From positions 1-64,000 of the forward strand of contig NZ_FOYZ01000003.1 in the NCBI RefSeq assembly GCF_900112775.1: 64,000 nucleotides of DNA, written 5' to 3'. How positions within the stretch are numbered: the stretch's first letter is position 1; every line of letters starts with the position of its first letter. Below the pieces are notes generated by a model, which did not search any database, had not been told where the DNA came from, and saw only the letters and a program-made list of their open reading frames with translations. Below are positions 35,785 through 44,900 of the stretch, piece after piece. This stretch comes from Anaeromicropila populeti. Lineage in GTDB: Bacteria; Bacillota; Clostridia; Lachnospirales; Lachnospiraceae. The translations under genes and the position numbers were made by a program.

Positions 35785-36666
35785 CTATACCTTTTCCCTT
35801 CCCAATTTGTTTTTTAAAATATCAAAAAAACTATTTTCCGTAAGCTTAATAATTTGAGTATTTTCCTTTGCCCGCGTTATCGAAATGAAATCTCCTGTTA
35901 CAAGAGGTGAGATTTCATTGCCATCAAAATATACTACCGCTTCGTCTGGATGTCTTTCTTTGCAACGGCCTATTTCCATACGTATCTTATCAACATCTGA
36001 AACCACAAGACTTCTCTTGTTTAACGAATGTGGACAAATCGGTGTAATCACTAAAGCATTGATACCAGGTTCCAGAACAGGTCCTCCCGCAGAAAGATTA
36101 TATCCTGTTGAACCTGTTGGAGTAGAAATAATTACTCCGTCCCCAACATATGTATCAATTAATTTTTCATTTATATAAAGCTTTATTTCGACTAATCGAC
36201 ACACACTGCTTTTTGTCACAAAAATATCATTTAATGCACATCCCTTGTGAAGATTTAATATGCCTTCACCTTCTGCATTTTTATTACCTGAGAAAACTTC
36301 TCCATTTAGCATCAGCCTTTTTTCTATCTGACAGTCATCTGCGAATAACTTCTCTAATGCTGTCACAATATTCTGTTTCTCAATTTCAGCTAAATAACCC
36401 ACTGTTCCAAGATTAACCCCCAAAATAGGAATGTCCCTGTGAACCAAATCATTCGCGGCTTGAATAATTGTTCCGTCACCGCCCAGTACAATTGCACATT
36501 CCGTCTCCTCAGGAATTTCATTTATCCGGTCAGCTGAACCACTGTTTGTAATGGATGCTGCCAGAAAGCAGCTTTTATCCTTTTTTTTCAAATAATCCAT
36601 AATATATAAAGCTGTCTTATGGTTATGATCTTTTTCGCTATTTACAATAATACAAAATCGTTCCAT
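35785..36666 (-). CDS. nadK: NAD kinase
   Basis: The 293-residue enzyme phosphorylates NAD to NADP. The catalytic GGDGT motif is in CAIVLGGDGTIIQA and PTGSTGYNLSAGGP is the NAD-binding loop. The start is set at MERFCIIVN with AAAGGTAGG upstream; eleven codons in front have no ribosome site. It lies between tlyA and argR, as in many Firmicutes. Confidence 0.95.
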   Translation of the reverse strand: MERFCIIVNSEKDHNHKTALYIMDYLKKKDKSCFLAASITNSGSADRINEIPEETECAIVLGGDGTIIQAANDLVHRDIPILGVNLGTVGYLAEIEKQNIVTALEKLFADDCQIEKRLMLNGEVFSGNKNAEGEGILNLHKGCALNDIFVTKSSVCRLVEIKLYINEKLIDTYVGDGVIISTPTGSTGYNLSAGGPVLEPGINALVITPICPHSLNKRSLVVSDVDKIRMEIGRCKERHPDEAVVYFDGNEISPLVTGDFISITRAKENTQIIKLTENSFFDILKNKLGREKV

Positions 36667-36699
36667 TCTAATACCTACCTTTAAAAGTACGTCAAACAA

Positions 36700-37515
36700 T
36701 CATTTTTCTTGCTCTAAATGATTATGTGCGGTTTCAACTGTTCCATGTACAACAGAGTTCCATTCTAAAATATCATCCGCATCAGAAATCTGACTTAATA
36801 ATAACAAATACTCTATATTCCCCTCCGGACCCTTAATGGGGGAAAATTCTAGCTTTTTAGGAATCAGTCCAATTTCTTTGGCATACATAATCACCATTTC
36901 AATTACTTCAGCATGTACCTTTTTATCCCGGACAACACCTTTTTTCCCAACTTTTTCTCTTCCCGCCTCAAACTGAGGTTTTATAAGACAGACAATCTGT
37001 CCTGTCTCCTTTAACAATTGACTTACTGGCAATAATACTTTGGTCAATGAAATAAAAGCTACATCAATGGAAATAAAATCTACTTGTTCTCCGATATCTT
37101 CCTTCGTGACATAGCGAATATTGGTTTTTTCCATGCTGATTACTCTTTCATCCTGCCTAAGCTTCCAGGCAAGCTGGTTCGTTCCCACATCAATCGCAAA
37201 AACCTTGCTGGCTCCATTTTGCAGCATACAGTCGGTAAATCCTCCTGTAGACGAACCTACATCCATACATATCTTATCCTTCAGACAAATAGAAAACTGC
37301 CCCATTGCCTTCTCCAGCTTATATCCACCACGGCTGACATATTTCATATTATTGCCTTTAACAACAATCTCTGCCTTTTCATCAAACATGCTGCCTGCTT
37401 TATCTTCTCTTTGCCCATTTACAAATACATTCCCGGACATGATAATAGCTTTTGCCTTTTCCCTTGACTCTGCATGCCCAGCTTTTACTAATAATAAATC
37501 TAATCGTTCTTTCAT
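36700..37515 (-). CDS. tlyA: TlyA-family rRNA 2'-O-methyltransferase
   Basis: The 271-residue protein has an N-terminal S4 RNA-binding domain (about 1-60, RLDLLLVKAGHAESREKAKA) and an FtsJ-like Rossmann methyltransferase domain. The SAM loop is DVGSSTGGFTDCML and IDVAFISL and KPQFEAG mark later active-site parts. TlyA homologues methylate rRNA cytidines, and the same family was once called haemolysin. The ATG overlaps the dxs stop by four bases (ATGA), a sign of translational coupling. Confidence 0.92.
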   Translation of the reverse strand: MKERLDLLLVKAGHAESREKAKAIIMSGNVFVNGQREDKAGSMFDEKAEIVVKGNNMKYVSRGGYKLEKAMGQFSICLKDKICMDVGSSTGGFTDCMLQNGASKVFAIDVGTNQLAWKLRQDERVISMEKTNIRYVTKEDIGEQVDFISIDVAFISLTKVLLPVSQLLKETGQIVCLIKPQFEAGREKVGKKGVVRDKKVHAEVIEMVIMYAKEIGLIPKKLEFSPIKGPEGNIEYLLLLSQISDADDILEWNSVVHGTVETAHNHLEQEK

Positions 37516-39377
37516 ATTCTTTTCAAAATCCTTTCAACTACTGACTCAGCATCCAGTCCCAATTTCAAATGCAGCTGTTCGACACTGCCATGTTCGACAA
37601 ATATATCAGGAATGCTTATTGTAAGGATTGAAATTTTCTCACTTAGTTCCTCCAGAACAAACTGTGAAACATGTTCTCCAAATCCTCCACTTTTTATATT
37701 TTCTTCCAAACATACTAATACCGAATGACTTTCTGCAATTTCAGTAATGATTTCTTTATCCAATGGACAAATAAATCTTGCATTAATAAGCGACACCTTA
37801 TGCCCTTGCTCTTTTAATATTTTTCTTACCGTATCAGCTGTCTTCACCATACTTCCCAATGAAAGCAGTGCTATTTCAGATTCTTTATATATCCACTCTG
37901 CCTTGCCGAGAATTATTTCTTCACGAAATTCAGATAATCCATCAAAGGCTTCTCCTCTTGGATACCGTATAGCAACTGGAGCATTATAATTCTGGCAAAA
38001 ATCAAGCATATCTTCAAACTCTAATTTATTTTTAGGTGCCATCATGGTCATGTTTGGAATGGATGTTAAAAAGGATATATCAAAAATACCTTGATGTGTT
38101 TCTCCATCCTTTCCAACAATTCCGGCACGATCCACTGCAAAAACGACTGGAAGATTATTAATGCATACATCATGTAAAATCTGATCATAAGCCCTTTGCA
38201 AAAAGGTAGAATAAATAGTTACAAATGGTTTGTATCCATTGAGAGCCAGCCCAGCAGCAAAAGTAACTGCATGCTGTTCTGCAATTCCTACGTCAAAAAA
38301 ACGGTTGGGATAAACATCTTGGAAACTCAATAACCCTGTTCCCGAAGGCATTGCTGCTGTGATAGCAACTATTTTATCATTTGCTTCTGCCATCTCAATC
38401 AATTTATGGCTGTACACACTTGTATAGCTCTCATCTTTACTTTGGTTTCGTGATTCTCCTGTTTTTACAAAAAAAGGTTCAATACCGTGAAATTTTGAAG
38501 GATTCTTTTCTGCCTTAGGATATCCTTTCCCTTTTTTGGTAACTACATGAATAATTACTGCCTCATTTAGCTTGGAGGCACTTTCAAAAGCCGTCAAAAG
38601 CTGTTCCATATTATGTCCGTCAATTGGACCGATATACGTAAGTCCCATATCTTCAAATAGCATACCAGGAATCACTAATCTTTTTAAAGATTCTTTTGAA
38701 ATCCTGATTTGTTCCGCTATTGCATCGCCAATTTTGGGAACTCGACGTAAAGCCTGTTCTACATCATATTTAAAACCCCGATACTTTCGGTTCGTTCGTA
38801 TTTTCCCCAGATATGTGGACATGCCTCCTACATTTTCAGAGATACTCATATTATTATCATTTAGCACTACAATAAGGTTAGATTTCAACCGTGCAGCATT
38901 ATTTAATGCCTCATATGCCATTCCTCCAGAGAGTGCGCCGTCTCCAAGTACCGCTACTATTTTATTTGTTTTTCCTTCCAGGTCTCTTGCAACAGCCATT
39001 CCAAGGGCAATGGAAATAGAAGTAGAACTGTGTCCTGTATCACAGACATCACAATCACTTTCTTTTCTCTTAGGAAAACCTGAAAGTCCTTCGTAGCATC
39101 GCAGGGTAGAAAACTGTTCCTTCCGGCCTGTTAATATTTTGTGAGTATAAGACTGATGCCCTACATCCCAGACAAGCTTATCTTCTGGAAAATCTAAAAA
39201 AACATGGAGTGCCATCGTTAATTCTACTGCCCCCAGGTTAGATGATAAATGCCCTCCACTTTTGCTGATTTTTTCTACAAGAAAATGTCTGATTTCACCT
39301 GCCAGTTTTTTGTAATCTTTTGGTTCCACTTTCTTTATATCATTTTCTTTTTGAATTCTATCTAATATCATTGCCAA
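37512..39377 (-). CDS. dxs: 1-deoxy-D-xylulose-5-phosphate synthase
   Basis: The 621-residue thiamine-diphosphate enzyme starts the MEP isoprenoid pathway from pyruvate and glyceraldehyde 3-phosphate. The ThDP motif GDGALSGGMAYEALNN is complete, and GEQHAVTFAAGLA-type and RYPRGEAFDG marks lie in the second half. The first codon is a TTG with GGGGTG five bases upstream; an ATG two codons later is a possible alternative. It follows ispA by 18 bases, so both isoprenoid steps share one transcript. Confidence 0.96.
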   Translation of the reverse strand: MAMILDRIQKENDIKKVEPKDYKKLAGEIRHFLVEKISKSGGHLSSNLGAVELTMALHVFLDFPEDKLVWDVGHQSYTHKILTGRKEQFSTLRCYEGLSGFPKRKESDCDVCDTGHSSTSISIALGMAVARDLEGKTNKIVAVLGDGALSGGMAYEALNNAARLKSNLIVVLNDNNMSISENVGGMSTYLGKIRTNRKYRGFKYDVEQALRRVPKIGDAIAEQIRISKESLKRLVIPGMLFEDMGLTYIGPIDGHNMEQLLTAFESASKLNEAVIIHVVTKKGKGYPKAEKNPSKFHGIEPFFVKTGESRNQSKDESYTSVYSHKLIEMAEANDKIVAITAAMPSGTGLLSFQDVYPNRFFDVGIAEQHAVTFAAGLALNGYKPFVTIYSTFLQRAYDQILHDVCINNLPVVFAVDRAGIVGKDGETHQGIFDISFLTSIPNMTMMAPKNKLEFEDMLDFCQNYNAPVAIRYPRGEAFDGLSEFREEIILGKAEWIYKESEIALLSLGSMVKTADTVRKILKEQGHKVSLINARFICPLDKEIITEIAESHSVLVCLEENIKSGGFGEHVSQFVLEELSEKISILTISIPDIFVEHGSVEQLHLKLGLDAESVVERILKRI

Positions 39378-39395
39378 GTTTTCACCCCATTTAGC

Positions 39396-40301
39396 TTACT
39401 TTTCTCTTGTTATTAATTCTTCGATTAAATCGATAAGAAATTGGTTGGAATACGGTAATGACTTCAAGTCAGAAATTGCTTCCTTTGATAGTTGACCCAC
39501 TTTCTCCCTGGCATGCTTTACTCCAGTTAATGTTACATATGTCGTCTTATGATTTCTTTCGTCGCTGCCAATAGGTTTACCAATAACCTCCTGTACACTG
39601 GTTATATCCAAAATATCATCCTGAATCTGAAACGCAAGTCCGATTTTACCTGCTGCTTCCTCGATTAATCCAATTGTCTCAGCAGTTCCACCTGCTAATA
39701 CAGCTCCTACTTTCATCGCTGCTTCAATCAACGCTCCTGTTTTAAGCTGATATATAAAATCAATCTGTTCTCTGCTAAGTGGCTTATTGGTATTTTCCAC
39801 GTCTACTGCCTGTCCTCCAAGCATTCCATATACACCTGATTTCCCAGCTATTATTCCTATAGCCTTAGCCATTCTCTGTACGTAATCCATATTCTTAAAA
39901 TCCACCTGGTCAAATGCATGAAGTAAGACTTCGAATGCATAATTTAGCAATGCATCTCCTGCCAAGATGCCCATAGCCTCGCCAAAAACAGTATGAGTTG
40001 TTTTTTTCCCACGACGGAAATCATCATCATCCATGGCTGGCAGGTCATCGTGCACCAGTGAGTAAGTGTGAATCATCTCGATCGCTGCAAGAAATGGTTC
40101 AATTCGTTTTAACTCTGTTCCTCCTAACAGTCGATAGGTCTCTAAAACCAGTATTGGCCTAAGTCTTTTTCCACCAGCCTGTAAACTGTAATTCATCGCC
40201 TGAAAAATGGTTTTCTGCTGTCCCTTTTCTTCTGGCAGGTATTTTTTTATTACTTTTTCTATATACTCTGTTCTATTGCTTAATTCCTCTCTAAAGTTCA
40301 T
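39396..40301 (-). CDS. ispA: Polyprenyl synthase, farnesyl-diphosphate type
   Basis: The 301-residue enzyme condenses isopentenyl and dimethylallyl units, probably to farnesyl diphosphate. Both aspartate-rich motifs are present: DDLPAMDDDDFRRG and QIQDDILD. KRLRPIL near the N-terminus binds diphosphate. The position between xseB and dxs is conserved in Firmicutes. Product length cannot be read with certainty from the sequence. Confidence 0.95.
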   Translation of the reverse strand: MNFREELSNRTEYIEKVIKKYLPEEKGQQKTIFQAMNYSLQAGGKRLRPILVLETYRLLGGTELKRIEPFLAAIEMIHTYSLVHDDLPAMDDDDFRRGKKTTHTVFGEAMGILAGDALLNYAFEVLLHAFDQVDFKNMDYVQRMAKAIGIIAGKSGVYGMLGGQAVDVENTNKPLSREQIDFIYQLKTGALIEAAMKVGAVLAGGTAETIGLIEEAAGKIGLAFQIQDDILDITSVQEVIGKPIGSDERNHKTTYVTLTGVKHAREKVGQLSKEAISDLKSLPYSNQFLIDLIEELITREK

Positions 40302-40307
40302 AAATTT

Positions 40308-40502
40308 CTATTCCCTTTCTGAAAGTACTATTAATTTCTTCTCCACTTTATCGATAGAGTCATTACACTTTTTCAGCAGCTTCATACCATCATTATATAG
40401 CTGAAATGATTCTTCTAATGTCAAATCACCCTGTTCAAGCTTAGTAATAATCTCGTCCAGTTCTGCAAAAGAATCCTCTAAACTTTTCTCTGCTTTTGCC
40501 AT
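40308..40502 (-). CDS. xseB: Exonuclease VII small subunit
   Basis: The 64-residue protein has the XseB core FAELDEIITKLEQGDLTLEESFQLYNDGMKLL, two helices that pair with the large subunit. Together they degrade single-stranded DNA. Its ATG overlaps the stop of xseA by one base. Confidence 0.95.
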   Translation of the reverse strand: MAKAEKSLEDSFAELDEIITKLEQGDLTLEESFQLYNDGMKLLKKCNDSIDKVEKKLIVLSERE

Positions 40503-41722
40503 TAATTTCTCCTCCTGTTTACAGTCTTTCCCACTGTAGCAAAAATATCACCATCCGCAAAAGAAATACACAGAATTTCTCCTTCTCTAACTGCTGATGC
40601 CTCTTTGACTGGTTTATTATCCTCTCCAGATACAAATGCATAACCTGAAGAAAGTTTATCAAGTGGCGATACTCCCTTCATTCTCTCAACATACAATTGA
40701 AGCATGTGCCTTTTCCTTTGTATCAGAAAATTCATATATTGTCTCATCTTATCCTCAACATCCTGCAAATACTGCCTGTTCTGCTGTATCTGATAAACTG
40801 GGCTCTGATAGGAAAGTCTTAGTCTTTGACGTTCAACCGTACTTCGATATTCCTTTATTTTTCTTTCTAATCCACGATTTAAGGAACGCCCCATCTCTTC
40901 TATTGTATCTAACAAGTCCTGAATGTTACATACCGTCAGTTCTGCTGCTGCTGATGGTGTAGGTGCTCTTAAATCAGACACATAATCTGCAATTGTGGTA
41001 TCGGTTTCATGCCCAACTGCTGATACAACAGGCGTCTTGCACTGATAAATGGCTCTTGCCACCATTTCCTCGTTAAACGCCCACAAATCTTCAATGGAAC
41101 CACCGCCACGACCAACAATGATAACATCTACCCCATAGGAATCTAATCTTTTAATCCCTTCTACAATGGTTTCTGCTGCACCCTCTCCCTGTACTTTTGC
41201 CGGAAATAGGATCAGCTGTACATAGGGGTTTCTTCTGGCAGTAATATTAATAATGTCCTGTATTGCTGCCCCAGTGCTGGCAGTTACGACACCGATTTTT
41301 TTAGAAAAGGTGGGAATCTGTTTTTTATGTTCCTCCAGAAATAGACCTTCCTTCAATAATTTCTGCTTGAGCTGTTCAAACTTCTCATAAAGCATTCCCA
41401 TACCATCTAGCACAATATGACTGGCATAAAGCTGATATTTTCCATCCCTCTCATAAACACTCACATTCCCCATTGCAATTACATCTTGTCCCTCTTCCAA
41501 TCGGAAAGAAAGACCGCTTCTCTGTCCTGCAAACATAACACATGCCATCTGGCTCTTAGCATCTTTCAAAGTAAAATAAATATGCCCTGAGCTGTGATAT
41601 TTACAATTAGATACTTCTCCTTTGATATATATATGATTTAATGCAAAATCAGAAAGAAACATATTTTTTATATACTGGTTCACTTGTGAAACGGTATATG
41701 CTTTTTGCTTTCCTGCTTCCAT
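40502..41722 (-). CDS. xseA: Exonuclease VII large subunit
   Basis: The 406-residue subunit has an N-terminal OB fold (about 8-95), a catalytic core (about 125-260) with GRGGGSIEDLWAFNEE and SAVGHETDTTIADYVSD, and a coiled-coil region (about 280-350) that binds XseB. It is in the conserved nusB-xseA-xseB-ispA-dxs series. Confidence 0.96.
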   Translation of the reverse strand: MEAGKQKAYTVSQVNQYIKNMFLSDFALNHIYIKGEVSNCKYHSSGHIYFTLKDAKSQMACVMFAGQRSGLSFRLEEGQDVIAMGNVSVYERDGKYQLYASHIVLDGMGMLYEKFEQLKQKLLKEGLFLEEHKKQIPTFSKKIGVVTASTGAAIQDIINITARRNPYVQLILFPAKVQGEGAAETIVEGIKRLDSYGVDVIIVGRGGGSIEDLWAFNEEMVARAIYQCKTPVVSAVGHETDTTIADYVSDLRAPTPSAAAELTVCNIQDLLDTIEEMGRSLNRGLERKIKEYRSTVERQRLRLSYQSPVYQIQQNRQYLQDVEDKMRQYMNFLIQRKRHMLQLYVERMKGVSPLDKLSSGYAFVSGEDNKPVKEASAVREGEILCISFADGDIFATVGKTVNRRRN

Positions 41723-41731
41723 GAAATATTA

Positions 41732-42181
41732 TCACTCACTATCTTCACTATTCTCTTTTTCGTCCACCAGTTTCGCAAGAATTCCATTAATAAAGCTTGG
41801 AGAATGATCCTCACCATATTTTTTCGCAATTTCAACCGCCTCATTAATTGCCACACCAACTGGAATCTCATTATCATACTTCATCTCAAAAACAGCAATT
41901 CTTAGGATTGTAAGATCTACTTTTCCCAGCCTGTTTAAACGCCAGCCCTTTGAAACATTTTCGATCATTTCATCTACTTCAGGCACCTTCTCCAAAATTT
42001 TATCAAATCTTTGATTCAAATAGGTAGTTTGCTCTTCGTTAAGATTTAATTGTTCCTCGTCATTTAATGTATCACCATATAAATAATATAGTTTTATTTG
42101 TTCCTCAAGTTCCTCAGAAGCATGAAATTCCTTACGAAATAACATACGAAATAAATGTTCTCTGATTTCTCTTCTACTCAT
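41732..42181 (-). CDS. nusB: Transcription antitermination factor NusB
   Basis: The 149-residue helical protein binds boxA RNA with S10 and promotes rRNA antitermination. MSRREIREHLFRMLFRKEF and LNRLGKVDLTILRIAVFEMK are NusB marks, and the VAINEAVEIAKKYGEDHSPSFINGILAK C-terminal helix is clear. AGGAGG lies seven bases before the chosen ATG. It lies ten bases before xseA. Confidence 0.96.
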   Translation of the reverse strand: MSRREIREHLFRMLFRKEFHASEELEEQIKLYYLYGDTLNDEEQLNLNEEQTTYLNQRFDKILEKVPEVDEMIENVSKGWRLNRLGKVDLTILRIAVFEMKYDNEIPVGVAINEAVEIAKKYGEDHSPSFINGILAKLVDEKENSEDSE

Positions 42182-42251
42182 GAAATTTCCTCCTGATTGC
42201 AATAACATTTTGCATTTATCTCTTTATTAGTTTATCCTTAATACAGATAAA

Positions 42252-42280
42252 CAACCCTTAAATATGACATTCAAGGGTTG
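42252..42280 (-). terminator. Weak terminator between asp23 and nusB
   Basis: CAACCCTT pairs with AAGGGTTG around a 13-base loop. On the minus strand GTTTATCTG follows, a weak T-tract. Confidence 0.5.
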
Positions 42281-42336
42281 CATATATTATACACAATTTA
42301 TTTCTTTTAAGAAAGCATAAAAATCCACACATGAAA

Positions 42337-42726
42337 TTACATATCCTGATTAATATTAACGCCTGCAATTCTTACATTTACCTCAGATACATTCAGTCCT
42401 GTCATATTTTCTATTGCTGACTTAACTCTTTCTTGTACAGTCTTAGAAGTCTCTGGTATACTATAACCATATTTCATAGATAATGCAACATCAACCATAA
42501 CAGAGTCCTGTGTCACTTCAACCTTAACACCCTTTGACAGATTCTTCATACCCAGTTTACTTACCAGTTCATTTGTAATATTACCTGCCATTGCTGCTAC
42601 ACCCTCAACCTCTGTTGCCGCAAGACCTGCAATAATTGCAACCACTTCATCTGCAATCTGCACCTGACCAATATTACAGTCATCTAATTTTCTATAGTTT
42701 CCTCTATTTTCTGGTTCTTTTGCCAA
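42337..42726 (-). CDS. Asp23/Gls24-family envelope stress protein
   Basis: The 129-residue protein matches the alkaline-shock Asp23 family, with IGQVQIADEVVAIIAGLAAT, EVEGVAAMAG and VRIAGVNI. Members sit at the membrane and affect envelope stress. The start is a TTG with AGGAGG eight bases upstream. It lies between spoIIIAH and nusB, a conserved clostridial position, behind its own promoter. Confidence 0.93.
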   Translation of the reverse strand: MAKEPENRGNYRKLDDCNIGQVQIADEVVAIIAGLAATEVEGVAAMAGNITNELVSKLGMKNLSKGVKVEVTQDSVMVDVALSMKYGYSIPETSKTVQERVKSAIENMTGLNVSEVNVRIAGVNINQDM

Positions 42727-42781
42727 TGTTTTTACCTCCTAAAGCACTCATACTTTCGTTCCTTATAAGCCTTATAGAATA

Positions 42782-42809
42782 ATTATAACAAAATTACAAA
42801 GAAATGCAA
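42782..42809 (-). promoter_or_regulatory. Promoter of asp23
   Basis: A perfect TATAAT lies 16 bases from a weak TTGCAT on the minus strand, giving vegetative expression separate from the spoIIIA operon. Confidence 0.45.
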
Positions 42810-42818
42810 TGTTTTTTA

Positions 42819-43592
42819 TTATCTTGTTTCTTCTGTTACTCCAACAGGAGTGATAACAATATTATTTGCTGGAAGCCCTGTTTTTCTTTTTACAATATCT
42901 TCAATCTGTGCCATCTGCTGTTCTGTAAGATTTGTTGCATTCACCAGTACATCAGCTCCATCTTCACCTATACTGATGACCACATCAGCAAAGCCTTTAG
43001 CCTGGAGTAATAATTCTGCTGCACTTTCTTTTTCTGCAATTGTTGTCATGTTTACCATACTGTCAATTGCATCCTGCTTCTGTTCATCAGAAATATTTTT
43101 GTTATTGATAATTTCATTTAACGTTTCTTTATTTTGAGAACGTACCTGCTCTCTCTGAATCTTTGCGTTGTTAAAATAGTCTGCGCTGATTGTATTACTT
43201 ACCAGGACTGCTTCTCCAGGATTTTCTGCATCCTCATCTGCAACCTTTACTCCCTCTGTATCTTCTTCTGCAAGAGCATCCTCACCAATATCTTCTGCTG
43301 ATAAATCCAAAATTTCATTTTCACCTTCTGTATCTACAACGTCTGTAACTTCTTCTCCTGTTTCTGCTACTGCCTCACTATCTGTATCCACTGCTTCTTC
43401 CTCTGATAAATCGTTATACAAATCATTTTCTAATAACTCACTTGCTTCTTTACTCAGGCTTTCCCCAGAACCTCCATTGGGATTTCCATCCTTCCCTATG
43501 TTTTGTTGCGTAAAGGTTAAGTACCCTGCTACAGCCACCATTAAGACTAAAGCAGTTATAATGACTTGGTTTTTCTTTAATATCTTTCTCAA
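42819..43592 (-). CDS. spoIIIAH: Stage III sporulation protein AH
   Basis: The 257-residue protein has an N-terminal membrane helix (about 9-26) and a long acidic linker. A C-terminal YscJ/ring-building domain follows (about 130-257) that forms the mother-cell half of the channel with SpoIIQ. NAKIQREQVRSQNKETLNEII is the family start mark. It is the last gene of the eight-gene spoIIIA operon. The acidic linker (about 40-125) is longer than in Bacillus. Confidence 0.95.
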   Translation of the reverse strand: MRKILKKNQVIITALVLMVAVAGYLTFTQQNIGKDGNPNGGSGESLSKEASELLENDLYNDLSEEEAVDTDSEAVAETGEEVTDVVDTEGENEILDLSAEDIGEDALAEEDTEGVKVADEDAENPGEAVLVSNTISADYFNNAKIQREQVRSQNKETLNEIINNKNISDEQKQDAIDSMVNMTTIAEKESAAELLLQAKGFADVVISIGEDGADVLVNATNLTEQQMAQIEDIVKRKTGLPANNIVITPVGVTEETR

Positions 43593-43635
43593 AACAGCCT
43601 CCTAACTTGTGCGGCCTATGTACGGCTCATGCACC

Positions 43636-44241
43636 TTAATTCATCTTCATTACTTTAATTTTATGTGCTGGTACATCAAATAATACCTGTACAGCACTGT
43701 TAATTTCACTAATAATTGAAGAATTATCACCTCCCTGGGCAATTACTAATACGCCTTCTATTTCTGGTTCCAGTTCTTTCACAATATAAGGACTAGTTTC
43801 CCCCTGTCCAGATTGAATTAAAATAGTCTCTTCCTCTCTGTCAATGCTAGACGACACTCTACTGCCGCCACTTCCATCTGTTTCTGTTGTATTATCTTGG
43901 GAAACAGGACTGTCCTTTAAAGTCACCTGTTCTTTGGATGCTTTGGCTGTTATCATCACTTCAACCTTTCCAATTCCATCCACTTTATTTAATATACCTT
44001 CTAACTTATTCTCCATTTCCTCAAGATATTCACCAGTACTCCCTGCATTTGTTTTAATTTCTGCTGATACCTCCTGTCCATTCTGTTGACTGACACTTTT
44101 ATCCGCCCCTCCTATATCAGGAATAAAACAGATAAGCAGAACAATTCCAGCTAATGCCATTATACAGATTTTTGAAAGCCCTATCTCCTTAATTGATAGC
44201 TTTAATGGCAGTTTTCCTCCTTTTTCTTTCTTTTCCTCCAT
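43636..44241 (-). CDS. spoIIIAG: Stage III sporulation protein AG
   Basis: The 201-residue protein has one membrane helix (about 22-42) and a ring-forming domain with LEGILNKVDGIGKVEVMI and EIEGVLVIAQGG. SpoIIIAG multimerises in the mother-cell membrane as part of the feeding channel. It follows spoIIIAF by three bases. Confidence 0.94.
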   Translation of the reverse strand: MEEKKEKGGKLPLKLSIKEIGLSKICIMALAGIVLLICFIPDIGGADKSVSQQNGQEVSAEIKTNAGSTGEYLEEMENKLEGILNKVDGIGKVEVMITAKASKEQVTLKDSPVSQDNTTETDGSGGSRVSSSIDREEETILIQSGQGETSPYIVKELEPEIEGVLVIAQGGDNSSIISEINSAVQVLFDVPAHKIKVMKMN

Positions 44242-44244
44242 TTT

Positions 44245-44892
44245 TTATTCCTCCTTAAAAATTTCAATGACAATTTGTTCTTTTGACACTCCATATACAT
44301 TTGCAATTTCTCTTTTCATTTCTTTCGTATCAAAAGAACACTGTACCTCTTCTGCTAGAGACTTATCATCGGTCCCATTAATAGCTGGAATTTCAACTGG
44401 TTCTATAAAAATGCGATCTGTCACAGAACTTTCCTCTTGCTTTAAAGCTTCTTCTGCGGATACCTGATTTGTAATGACTGCCTGTATTTTTTTAATACTT
44501 CCGTATTTCTCGTTTCCCTGGTCTTCTTCTATTTCAACGGTTACATCAACCGGGGCATACTCATAGTTTTCCAATATAATTTTTATCTGTTCTTGAATAT
44601 TTTTTTTATATTCCTCTAGTATCATTTCCCTCTGATTAAGTTCAGCAATCTCAATTCCATTTCCCATATAGGAGCTTGTTTCAAAAAGCTGGTATTTTTT
44701 TAGATTAAAATCCAGTAAATCCTCCATTTTTAACAACTGTATAAGAGGGTTTAATATAATCAGAATTAAAACAAAGCCTGTAAAAGTTTTAATATACTTT
44801 TTATACGAATTATTTCCAATTAAATTTGTGGCAATTGTAACTAATACAAAATAAATTAATATATTTCTAACTAATTCCTTTATTATTTCCAT
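44245..44892 (-). CDS. spoIIIAF: Stage III sporulation protein AF
   Basis: The 215-residue protein has two N-terminal membrane helices (about 7-26 and 34-52) and a C-terminal domain with VTVEIEEDQGNEKYGSIKKI. It is a channel-complex member that follows spoIIIAE by eight bases. Divergent beyond the helices, as in the rest of the family. Confidence 0.92.
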   Translation of the reverse strand: MEIIKELVRNILIYFVLVTIATNLIGNNSYKKYIKTFTGFVLILIILNPLIQLLKMEDLLDFNLKKYQLFETSSYMGNGIEIAELNQREMILEEYKKNIQEQIKIILENYEYAPVDVTVEIEEDQGNEKYGSIKKIQAVITNQVSAEEALKQEESSVTDRIFIEPVEIPAINGTDDKSLAEEVQCSFDTKEMKREIANVYGVSKEQIVIEIFKEE

Positions 44893-44900
44893 ACTTCCTC